Position numbers and translations under genes: made by a program. From NCBI GenBank assembly GCA_015056765.1, contig SVFQ01000011.1:1-64000 (forward strand): a stretch of 64,000 nt of DNA. Reading direction: 5' to 3'. Shown here piece after piece: positions 23,162-30,875 of the stretch. The notes beneath the pieces are model-generated. The model searched no databases, was not told where the DNA came from, and was given only the letters and a program-made list of their open reading frames with translations. Source of the stretch: Lachnospiraceae bacterium. Lineage in GTDB: Bacteria; Bacillota; Clostridia; Lachnospirales; Lachnospiraceae. Every line of letters starts with the position of its first letter. Position 1 is the stretch's first letter.

Positions 23162-25705
23162 GTGAAAAAATCTATTGGTAAAATATTATTTTTTGCATTC
23201 AGTTTCATAATAGCCCTGGTGGTCATGGAAATGGCGATTAATCAGGGAAACACAGACCTGACAGCTCAGATGGGAAAGGCTACCTATCCTCTTTTGCACA
23301 TGGTGGTAGGAGAAGATACAGTGAATTGCCTTCATGGTTATAGTGAGGATATGGAAAATAGCTATATGCGCGATACCATAACCCCTATTGATATGGACCG
23401 AAATCTGGGTGTCATGGTAGATACTTATGGTAGTCAGGTTCGTGAACTTTCCTATGAGGTGAGAGGGGCAGATGGACAAAGACTCATTGAGGATGGTGTG
23501 TTGGAAACCACAGAAGCAGGAGATGAAAAACTACAGACTTCTCTTGTGATTAAGGACTTAATTCAGCAGGGAAAAGAATACAACCTGATTTTCAAATTGA
23601 AACTGAACTCCGGTCAAGTTGTTCGATACTATACGAGACTTTTAAAACAGGAAGATTATCATGTGGCGGAGAAAGTGAAGTTTGTAAAGAATTTTCACCA
23701 GGGAACCTTTGATAAAAATACGGCAGAATCGAAACTTGCGACTTACCTGGAGCCGGATTCTTCCGGAGATAATTCTACCTACGAGAGGGTGGATATCCAC
23801 AGTAGCTTGAGCCAGGTAACCTACGGGGAGCTTCCGGTCAGCGAAGTGGGAGAGCCGGATGTCGCAATCACCGAGATGATGAAAGAAACCGCTACCTTCC
23901 GTGTGAAGTCTATGGTGGAAATACCTACCGGCAGAACAAAGGAACGATTCTTGGTGAATGAGTACTTCCGTATTCGTTATACGACAGAACGAATGTATTT
24001 ACTGGATTATGTAAGATACATGGATCAGCTTTTCGATGAGACCTCAGATATCTATACGGGAAATATCCTAACTCTGGGTATTCAGGATCAATCCAAAATC
24101 CAGCTAAAGGAATGTGACGGTGGATCTATTTTTGCGCTGACAGTGGGCAAGAGATTATTCTCTTACAACATAGATGAAGGTAAAATGGCTCTGTTATTCT
24201 CTTTCTATGACAGAGACAATATGGATGAGAGAACCGTGTATGATAATCACCAGGTTCGCATCTTAAATGTAGAAGAGTCCGGAAATATTCAGTTTGCTGT
24301 TTATGGTTACATGAACAGGGGACGTCACGAGGGCTCGGTTGGGCTACAGATTAACCAGTACAATAGTATGGAAAACATTGTGGAGGAACTGGTTTATATT
24401 CCTTACCACGGATCTCCACGTATGTTGGAAGATAGCATGGAAGATTTGCTTTATACCAATACCAGCAAAACCATGTATTTGAAACTGGACACCACAGTTT
24501 ACAGGGTGGATTTAGAGACCCACAACTCCTCTATTGTGGCGCAGAACTTGCAGGAAAATACATATCAAACCTCCTTGGAAGCAGGAATGTTTTGCTATGC
24601 CAGCGATTTCGAAAACGGGTATATCAAGACCATGGTGAATTATAATCTCAACGAAGGAATTAAAAATGAGATTCGTTCATCCGGGAATGAGTATCTCAAA
24701 CCTCTTGGCTATTTGGATGGAGATTTGATTTATGGCGTTGCAAAAAAAGACGTCATTGAGATGGACGCCAATGAAAAAGACCTGTTTCTGATGAATCGAA
24801 TCATTATCATGGATGCTGACGGCAAGCGCCTAAAGGAATACGGAACAGATGGAGAATATGTAACGGATTGCCGTGTGGATGGAAGACAAATCATTCTTTC
24901 TCGTGTAAAATATGTGCCGGAAACCGATAGCTTTGAGGAAATTGATGACAATCAGATTGTAAACAGTGAAGCGATAGAAGACGGTAAGAATAAAGTGGTT
25001 ACGGTGCCGATAGACACTTACGAAACCATTACACAGGTGGTCGCAAAAAGCGACTTCCCGAAAAAGAATTTCCGCTTATTAACACCGAAAGAAGCTCTTT
25101 TTGAAGGGGAAAATGAGGCGAGTCTGGCTGCTGCAGAAATGACTGCCAGCAGATTCTTCCGCTATGGACTTTATGGACTAGAGCATGTATACACTAACGA
25201 AAGCAACGCGATTCGTGATGCTTACGAAAAGGCAGGCGTAGTTATCAACGATAGTGGTAACTACGTATACTATAGAGGTAACCTGGTGCAACGTAATCAG
25301 ATTATGAAGATTATCGCTACACAGGTAGAAGACAATCAATCCGCTGTAGCTGCGTGCATAGATACCATTTTCCGATTTGAAAATGTCAACAGAAGTGCGC
25401 AGTATATGCTGGAACGTGGAGAAGGCATTAGAGATATTTTGCAAGATAACTTAAGTGATGTGCAAGTTCTGGATTTAAGTGGCTGTCCACTGGATACAGT
25501 GCTGTTTTATCTGAATCAGGATTTGCCAATTTTGGTGACTTTGCCGGAGGGCAATTGTCAGCTCCTGACCGGATTTAACGAGACCGAAGTGGTGGTTTTG
25601 GATCCTGTAGCCGGAACCCTTGGTAAAATATCCAAAAAAGAAGCGGAAGCACGTTACAGCGTAAATGGTAACAGGTTCATGACTTACATTCGAACGGGTG
25701 AATAA
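23162..25705 (+). CDS. exported membrane-anchored protein of unknown function with C39-like C-terminus
   Basis: I do not recognise the 847-residue protein as a named family. It has an N-terminal signal anchor (residues 5-25), a long beta-rich extracellular part, and a C-terminal 190 residues that resemble a C39-like papain fold: AACIDTIFRF with a possible Cys, GCPLDTVLFYLNQDLPILV and LLTGFNETEVVVLDPVAG. The His normally in the GH-x-V-V segment is not seen (GNCQLLTGF instead), so it may be a non-catalytic pseudopeptidase. It starts with GTG and its stop overlaps an ATG ahead of the LytTR regulator, suggesting it senses for, or is controlled by, that two-component system. Confidence 0.65.
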   Translation: MKKSIGKILFFAFSFIIALVVMEMAINQGNTDLTAQMGKATYPLLHMVVGEDTVNCLHGYSEDMENSYMRDTITPIDMDRNLGVMVDTYGSQVRELSYEVRGADGQRLIEDGVLETTEAGDEKLQTSLVIKDLIQQGKEYNLIFKLKLNSGQVVRYYTRLLKQEDYHVAEKVKFVKNFHQGTFDKNTAESKLATYLEPDSSGDNSTYERVDIHSSLSQVTYGELPVSEVGEPDVAITEMMKETATFRVKSMVEIPTGRTKERFLVNEYFRIRYTTERMYLLDYVRYMDQLFDETSDIYTGNILTLGIQDQSKIQLKECDGGSIFALTVGKRLFSYNIDEGKMALLFSFYDRDNMDERTVYDNHQVRILNVEESGNIQFAVYGYMNRGRHEGSVGLQINQYNSMENIVEELVYIPYHGSPRMLEDSMEDLLYTNTSKTMYLKLDTTVYRVDLETHNSSIVAQNLQENTYQTSLEAGMFCYASDFENGYIKTMVNYNLNEGIKNEIRSSGNEYLKPLGYLDGDLIYGVAKKDVIEMDANEKDLFLMNRIIIMDADGKRLKEYGTDGEYVTDCRVDGRQIILSRVKYVPETDSFEEIDDNQIVNSEAIEDGKNKVVTVPIDTYETITQVVAKSDFPKKNFRLLTPKEALFEGENEASLAAAEMTASRFFRYGLYGLEHVYTNESNAIRDAYEKAGVVINDSGNYVYYRGNLVQRNQIMKIIATQVEDNQSAVAACIDTIFRFENVNRSAQYMLERGEGIRDILQDNLSDVQVLDLSGCPLDTVLFYLNQDLPILVTLPEGNCQLLTGFNETEVVVLDPVAGTLGKISKKEAEARYSVNGNRFMTYIRTGE

Positions 25706-25722
25706 TGCCCGGTGAGGCAAGT

Positions 25723-26427
25723 ATGATTAAAATTGGAATTGTAGAGGATGAACAGGCAGCTGCAAATCTGCTAAGAAATTATATAGACCGTTATGGGGAA
25801 AAGAATAAACTGGAGTTTTCTGTGACCCATATGCTGGATGGCCTGGATTTGGTAGAAGACTACCAGGGACAGTACGATATTCTGCTTTTGGATATTCAGA
25901 TGAAGCACCTGGATGGTATGAGTGCGGCTGAGAAAATCCGGAAGCAGGATAGTGACGTGGTGATTATCTTTATCACTACAACGGTACAATATGCTGTGCA
26001 AGGATACTCTGTGGATGCGCTGGGGTATGTGCTCAAGCCGGTGCCCTATACGGCGCTGGAGCAGCTTTTGGATAAGGCGATTCAAAGAGTAAAGGCAAAA
26101 CAGGAACATGTCTATATCCGCGTATCTGTGGATGATCAGCAGATTCGGCTGGACTGTAATCAGATCGAGTACATAGAGAGCCAGAGAAACAACGTCCTGA
26201 TTCATACCGGGAATCAGGTGTACACCACTGCAGGGCCGTTAAAAAAATACGAAGAACTTCTGGGAGAACATGGATTTAGCAAATGCCATAACGCCTATTT
26301 GGTGAATCTGGGAGCGGTAGAAGCTGTAAAAAAAGAAGAGGTGGTGCTGAGTTCCGGAGATAAGCTACCCATTAGTAGGGCAAGAAAGAAAGACTTTATG
26401 GCGGAATTGACAGCAGATATTATGTAG
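25723..26427 (+). CDS. LytTR family response regulator
   Basis: Two-component regulator of 234 residues. The receiver domain has acidic-pocket residues VEDEQ, the phospho-acceptor Asp in LLLDIQMKHLDGM and the Lys in LKPVPY. A LytTR DNA-binding domain (about residues 135-230: YIRVSVDDQQIRLDCNQIEYIES) follows. ATG 25723 has GGTGAGG at good distance and begins at the conserved MIKIGIVEDE; an upstream in-frame ATG at 25705 overlaps the previous stop. LytTR regulators of the AgrA/BlpR type usually control peptide signalling, bacteriocin or surface genes. Confidence 0.92.
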   Translation: MIKIGIVEDEQAAANLLRNYIDRYGEKNKLEFSVTHMLDGLDLVEDYQGQYDILLLDIQMKHLDGMSAAEKIRKQDSDVVIIFITTTVQYAVQGYSVDALGYVLKPVPYTALEQLLDKAIQRVKAKQEHVYIRVSVDDQQIRLDCNQIEYIESQRNNVLIHTGNQVYTTAGPLKKYEELLGEHGFSKCHNAYLVNLGAVEAVKKEEVVLSSGDKLPISRARKKDFMAELTADIM

Positions 26428-26445
26428 TGAAATTGGAGATTCGAA

Positions 26446-27798
26446 ATGAGTAATGCTTTTTTGAATCCTACGGCGATTCAGGATACTCCTAGACTTTTTA
26501 CGGCATTGGCTGAATGGCTGGCGGTATTTGTGTATTATCACATCTATAAGAGGAGATATTTCGGCAAGGACCTTTGGGTTGTAAGCGCTATAGCCTTAGC
26601 GCTACAGGTGATTGTCCAGTTCGTGGCAGGTTTGCTGCCGATTTACTTTTGGATTCCCACCATGGTTGTTGCGGTGGGAATTATTTACATTTCCCTCTTC
26701 TTCGTGCTGGACATAAAACCGAGAGACTGTGCGGTTTTGGCTACTCACGCCTTTGTTTTGGCAGAATTTGCGGCCTCCTTATATAAACAATTGGAGGTTT
26801 GGTTCCTTGCTATCTCCGGAAGAAAATCCTTTGCGATATCCTGTTGTGTAATGATTGTGGTGTATACCGCGGTATATCTGGTCTATTATCGATTTGAAAG
26901 AGGCAATATCTCAAGAGAGCGTGATCTGAATATTACCACGAAAGAGATGTTTAGTGTCCTGGCTACCGGTGTAGGTGCTTTCATCATGTCCAATATCAGC
27001 TTTGTATGGGCAGGAACTCCTTTTTCTGCATCAGAAAATATGCTGTATGTCCGTACTTTGGTAGATTTCGGAGGCATGCTGATGCTGATGACAGAGATGG
27101 GAAGACGAAACGAACTAAGCATCAAAAACGAGAATGATGCAATCAACCTACTGTTTCGAAGACAATACGAGCAGTATAAACTGGCAATTGATAATTCTGA
27201 GGCTCTGCGAAAAGAGATTCATGACATGAAGCACTATGTGGCAGCTTTGAAATCGGAAGATGATCCGAAAAAAAGAGCCGAAGTGCTGGATGATATGGAG
27301 CAGGCGATAGCCATTCAGGAATCCTTTATGAACACCGGAAATCAGGTGCTGGATGTAATCCTGACCACCAAGAGCTTACAGTGCGCAAAAAAGGAGATTA
27401 CGTTAAATGCCATGGTGGATGGCCCTTCTTTGGCGGGCATCCATGTGAAAGATATTTGTTCCCTTTTTGGCAATCTTTTGGACAATGCCATAGAAGCCAC
27501 CCAGCAGACAGAGAATGTGTCTAAAAGACTGATTACCCTGTCTGTACGAAAAAGAAATCAGTTTATCATTGTGGAGTGCGAGAATTATGCCAAAAATCCT
27601 GAGCTGGAAAAGCAGGTTCAAATGGCGAAGGAGATGGGGCCTATTGAGAAACGTATCCGTACCACTAAAGCAGATCCCATTCATCATGGATATGGGTTAA
27701 AGTCTATCAGCCAGGTGGCGGAGAAGTACGATGGGGCTATGCAGGCAACCTACGAAGATGGCTGGTTTAAAGTAAAAGTTTTATTGAACGCAAAATAG
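26446..27798 (+). CDS. sensor histidine kinase, GHKL (AgrC/BlpH-like)
   Basis: A 450-residue kinase with five to six predicted N-terminal membrane helices (residues about 15-215), a coiled dimerisation segment carrying the probable phospho-His in EIHDMKHYVAAL and a GHKL ATPase domain with the N box LFGNLLDNAIEA and HGYGLKSI. This is the AgrC-like class that detects peptides or membrane-borne signals. It follows the regulator by 18 nt and ends at a terminator. No small AIP-type peptide gene was found next to it. Confidence 0.92.
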   Translation: MSNAFLNPTAIQDTPRLFTALAEWLAVFVYYHIYKRRYFGKDLWVVSAIALALQVIVQFVAGLLPIYFWIPTMVVAVGIIYISLFFVLDIKPRDCAVLATHAFVLAEFAASLYKQLEVWFLAISGRKSFAISCCVMIVVYTAVYLVYYRFERGNISRERDLNITTKEMFSVLATGVGAFIMSNISFVWAGTPFSASENMLYVRTLVDFGGMLMLMTEMGRRNELSIKNENDAINLLFRRQYEQYKLAIDNSEALRKEIHDMKHYVAALKSEDDPKKRAEVLDDMEQAIAIQESFMNTGNQVLDVILTTKSLQCAKKEITLNAMVDGPSLAGIHVKDICSLFGNLLDNAIEATQQTENVSKRLITLSVRKRNQFIIVECENYAKNPELEKQVQMAKEMGPIEKRIRTTKADPIHHGYGLKSISQVAEKYDGAMQATYEDGWFKVKVLLNAK

Positions 27799-27813
27799 AA
27801 TCATGAATGATGC

Positions 27814-27860
27814 AAATCGTCCTCGGATTTCGACAAGTTATCCCGAGGACGATTTTTTTT
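27814..27860 (+). terminator. terminator of the kinase-regulator operon
   Basis: AAATCGTCCTCGG / CCGAGGACGATTT stem with a long loop and eight T. The GH3 gene's promoter starts just after it. Confidence 0.92.
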
Positions 27861-27871
27861 GTGTTTTACTG

Positions 27872-27880
27872 TGATATAAG
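27872..27880 (+). promoter_or_regulatory. extended -10 promoter of the GH3 operon
   Basis: TGATATAAG, a TGn-extended -10, follows TTTTACTG 26 nt before the start codon. The same TTTTACTGTGATA string precedes the diguanylate cyclase gene at 237-249. No good -35. Confidence 0.4.
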
Positions 27881-27905
27881 AAAATTAAGGATTATGGAGG
27901 AAACT

Positions 27906-30260
27906 ATGAACGTAAAAGATATTATTGCAAAGTTAACGATTCAGGAAAAAGCAGCGCTGCTCAGTGGTAAAAATGAGTGGGAATCCAGAGATATTCCTCG
28001 CATTGGCCTGCAGTCCATTACCTTTTCCGATGGCCCTCACGGATTACGTCGTCAGGAAGGGGAAGGAGATCATTTGGGTTTGAATGCTTCTTTACCTGCT
28101 ACCTGCTTTCCGACTGCAGCGACAGTAGCAAACAGCTGGGATCCAAACCTTGGTGAAGCGTTAGGTGCAGCATTGGGTGAGGAAGCTCTGGCGCAGAAGG
28201 TAGACGTTCTTCTTGGACCTGGCCTTAATATGAAACGTTCTCCACTTTGTGGACGTAACTTTGAATATTTCTCTGAAGACCCGATTTTAGCAGGTAAGAT
28301 GGCAGCATCCTATATTCGCGGTATTCAGAGCAAAAATGTCTATGCGTGTCCAAAGCATTTTGCAGTGAACTCCAGAGAGTACAGACGTATGGCAATGAAT
28401 GCAGTAGTAGATGAAAGAACACTTCGTGAAATCTACCTGACTGCATTTGAAATTGCAGTGAAAGAGGGACATGCAAAAGCAATCATGTCCGCATATAACG
28501 AGGTGAATGGTAAATACGCCAACGAGAATCAGCACCTGCTTGTAGATGTGCTGAGAAAAGAATGGGGATTTGATGGCATCGTGGTAACAGACTGGGGTGC
28601 TAGCAACGATCATGTGGAAGGTGTTAAGTGCCAGTCTAACGTGGAAATGCCAAATCCAGGCCTGGATTCTGCCAGAGAAGTGCTGAAGGCAATAGAAAAC
28701 GGCAGACTGACGGAAGAAGAAGTTGATTTAGCCATTACGCCACTCATTGAAGCGGCACTTGCAACGAAGGACAATGACCACACCAAAGGTTTTGACGTGG
28801 AAGAGCATCACAGAGTTGCAAAGATGGCAGCAGTCAATAGTGCAGTACTTTTGAAAAATGAAAATGATATTCTGCCGCTGAAGAAAGGTGCCAAAGTAGC
28901 AATTAAAGGACCTTTTGTAGAGAAACCCAGATATCAGGGAGCCGGTTCTTCTCAGGTAAATGCTACAAAGGTGGAAAGCATTCTTTCTGAAATTGGTAAT
29001 TATGATTTGCAGGTAGTAGAGAAGGCATCTGAGGCAGATGTTGTTCTATTCTTCTTTGGACTTGATGAGATCGCCGAAAGCGAAGGCGGTGACCGTATGT
29101 CTATGGATGTACCGGATTATCAGATCAAAGAATTAGAAGACCTGTACATTCAGAATAAAAATATTGTAGGTGTATTAAGCGCCGGATCCGCTGTGAAAAT
29201 GCCTTGGATTGATAAATTACAGGGGCTTTTACACGGATATCTGTCCGGTCAGGCCGGTGCGTCCGCACTCCTTGATCTGATTACAGGAATTGAGATTCCT
29301 ACAGGCAAGCTTTCTGAAAGCTACCCATTTGCATACACAGATTGCTCCGTAGTGAATTACGCAGGCCAGGAAAGACGCAACCTGCAGTATAGAGAAAGCT
29401 TATTTATCGGATATCGTTACTATGATACAGCCAATATTCCGATTCAGTTCCCGTTTGGATATGGCCTTTCTTACACCAGCTTCCGTTATGACAATTTAAA
29501 GGTAACGGAACAGGGCGTTGCCTTTGACATTACCAATACAGGTAGCAGAGATGGTGCAGAAATCGCACAGCTCTATGTAGGCAAGAAGGAAAGCGGTCTG
29601 ATTAGACCAAAGAAAGAACTAAAAGGTTTTCAAAAAGTATGGCTAAAAGCCGGAGAAACCAAAACAGTAGAAATACCTTTTGATGATAAGACCTTCCGTT
29701 ATTTCTCAACAGTAAGTAATAACTGGGAAGTAGAGCCTGGTACATATCAGATTTACGTAGGTGCCAGTGTGGCAGACATTCGTCTGGAAGATAGCATACA
29801 GAAAGAGGGCACAAAAGTAGCAATGCCTTATGACATTGAGAAGCTTCCAAGCTATAAGGCTGGACTTGTCAGAAATGTGCATTACGAGGAGTTTGAATTA
29901 CTGTATGCCGGAGCGCTGCCGGAAGAAAAAGTAGGGCCTTTGGAAATTAATGACGCATTATGCCAGATGGAAAATGCCAAGAGTGGTTTGTGTAGATTTA
30001 TCTACCGCATTTTGAAAAAGAAACTGGATCAGTCCTATGAAAAGGGCGTGCCGGACTTGAATATCATGTTTATTTATAACATGCCTTTTAGAGCAATGTG
30101 CAAAATGTCCGGTGGAATGGTTTCCAGAGAAATGGCAGAAGGCTTTGTAACAGTTGCAAACGGACATTTCTTTAGAGGAATGGGACGCGTAATAGGCGGA
30201 TTTTTCCGTAATCAAAGAGCCAATAAGAAATACGAAGCAGAACTTCGGAAAGCAAGGTAA
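27906..30260 (+). CDS. glycoside hydrolase family 3 (beta-glucosidase or beta-xylosidase type)
   Basis: Cytoplasmic, 784 residues, canonical order: GH3 N-domain (SDGPHGLRRQ; GPGLNMKRSPLCGRNFEYFSEDP; KHFAVNS), nucleophile Asp229 in VVTDWG, then GH3 C-domain with the acid/base region ESEGGDR and a fibronectin-III-like domain opening with FPFGYGLSYTSF. A C-terminal tail of about 110 residues is extra. There is no signal peptide, so it acts on imported oligosaccharides. ATG 27906 follows GGAGG; in-frame upstream codons lie in the preceding terminator and are rejected. The sugar specificity cannot be read from the sequence. Confidence 0.92.
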   Translation: MNVKDIIAKLTIQEKAALLSGKNEWESRDIPRIGLQSITFSDGPHGLRRQEGEGDHLGLNASLPATCFPTAATVANSWDPNLGEALGAALGEEALAQKVDVLLGPGLNMKRSPLCGRNFEYFSEDPILAGKMAASYIRGIQSKNVYACPKHFAVNSREYRRMAMNAVVDERTLREIYLTAFEIAVKEGHAKAIMSAYNEVNGKYANENQHLLVDVLRKEWGFDGIVVTDWGASNDHVEGVKCQSNVEMPNPGLDSAREVLKAIENGRLTEEEVDLAITPLIEAALATKDNDHTKGFDVEEHHRVAKMAAVNSAVLLKNENDILPLKKGAKVAIKGPFVEKPRYQGAGSSQVNATKVESILSEIGNYDLQVVEKASEADVVLFFFGLDEIAESEGGDRMSMDVPDYQIKELEDLYIQNKNIVGVLSAGSAVKMPWIDKLQGLLHGYLSGQAGASALLDLITGIEIPTGKLSESYPFAYTDCSVVNYAGQERRNLQYRESLFIGYRYYDTANIPIQFPFGYGLSYTSFRYDNLKVTEQGVAFDITNTGSRDGAEIAQLYVGKKESGLIRPKKELKGFQKVWLKAGETKTVEIPFDDKTFRYFSTVSNNWEVEPGTYQIYVGASVADIRLEDSIQKEGTKVAMPYDIEKLPSYKAGLVRNVHYEEFELLYAGALPEEKVGPLEINDALCQMENAKSGLCRFIYRILKKKLDQSYEKGVPDLNIMFIYNMPFRAMCKMSGGMVSREMAEGFVTVANGHFFRGMGRVIGGFFRNQRANKKYEAELRKAR

Positions 30261-30265
30261 GTACG

Positions 30266-30817
30266 ATGAATTTATGGAAAAAGTTTGAGGAAAAATACCC
30301 CAGCTTATCTAAGTGGATTAGAGAAGGCGGGTTGTTCGTAATCGTTAGTAATTTAATTACTGTCTTGAAGTATTTTATGCTTCAGTTTTTGCCCCTGGCT
30401 TTTCAGGGACTTGGAGATCGTGCCTTTGGCTGGCCTGGAATCCCTATGACACTGTTTGGCAAGACATTCCAGTGGAACATTTTGGGCTATGAACAAAGCC
30501 AGGGCGGTCTGGCATACTTTGCAGCTTACATGGTTGCCATGGTTGTGGGAGAATGTATGAACTTCCCGATTCAAAAATTAGTAGTGTTCCGCAGCCACGG
30601 TAACACCGGTAAGCAAATTGCATGGTATACTGCAGCATTTATCCTGATTACATGTATCGTAAACTCCATCAACTGTATTTGGGTTGCGGTTGCCGGTATG
30701 TTTGTTCCTGATTTTGTGTATAACATTGGAACCGTTGTGATGAATGGTGGTATTTCTATGGTGGTCTTCTTCTTTGTGAACAAGATTATTTTCCCGGAGA
30801 CACCAAAGCAGGATTAA
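30266..30817 (+). CDS. GtrA-like membrane protein
   Basis: A 183-residue membrane protein with four predicted helices and a NFPIQKLVVFRS segment at the place of the GtrA hallmark (NF-x3-R-x-x-x-F). It lies 5 nt after one GH3 gene and 58 nt before another. The gap contains two small hairpins, AAGGC/GCCTT and TTCTC/GAGAA, the second touching the ribosome site. A role in moving lipid-linked sugars is the family expectation; its pairing with glycosidases is unexplained. Confidence 0.7.
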   Translation: MNLWKKFEEKYPSLSKWIREGGLFVIVSNLITVLKYFMLQFLPLAFQGLGDRAFGWPGIPMTLFGKTFQWNILGYEQSQGGLAYFAAYMVAMVVGECMNFPIQKLVVFRSHGNTGKQIAWYTAAFILITCIVNSINCIWVAVAGMFVPDFVYNIGTVVMNGGISMVVFFFVNKIIFPETPKQD

Positions 30818-30875
30818 TTAAATCTAAAGGCAAAAGCCTTATAGATAGATTCTCATTAGAGAAGGAGGAGTGAAA

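Noticed and set aside
27807-27905. Longer N-terminus for the first GH3 enzyme
   Set aside because: These codons overlap the preceding terminator and promoter; GGAGG before ATG 27906 and the family N-terminus mark the real start.
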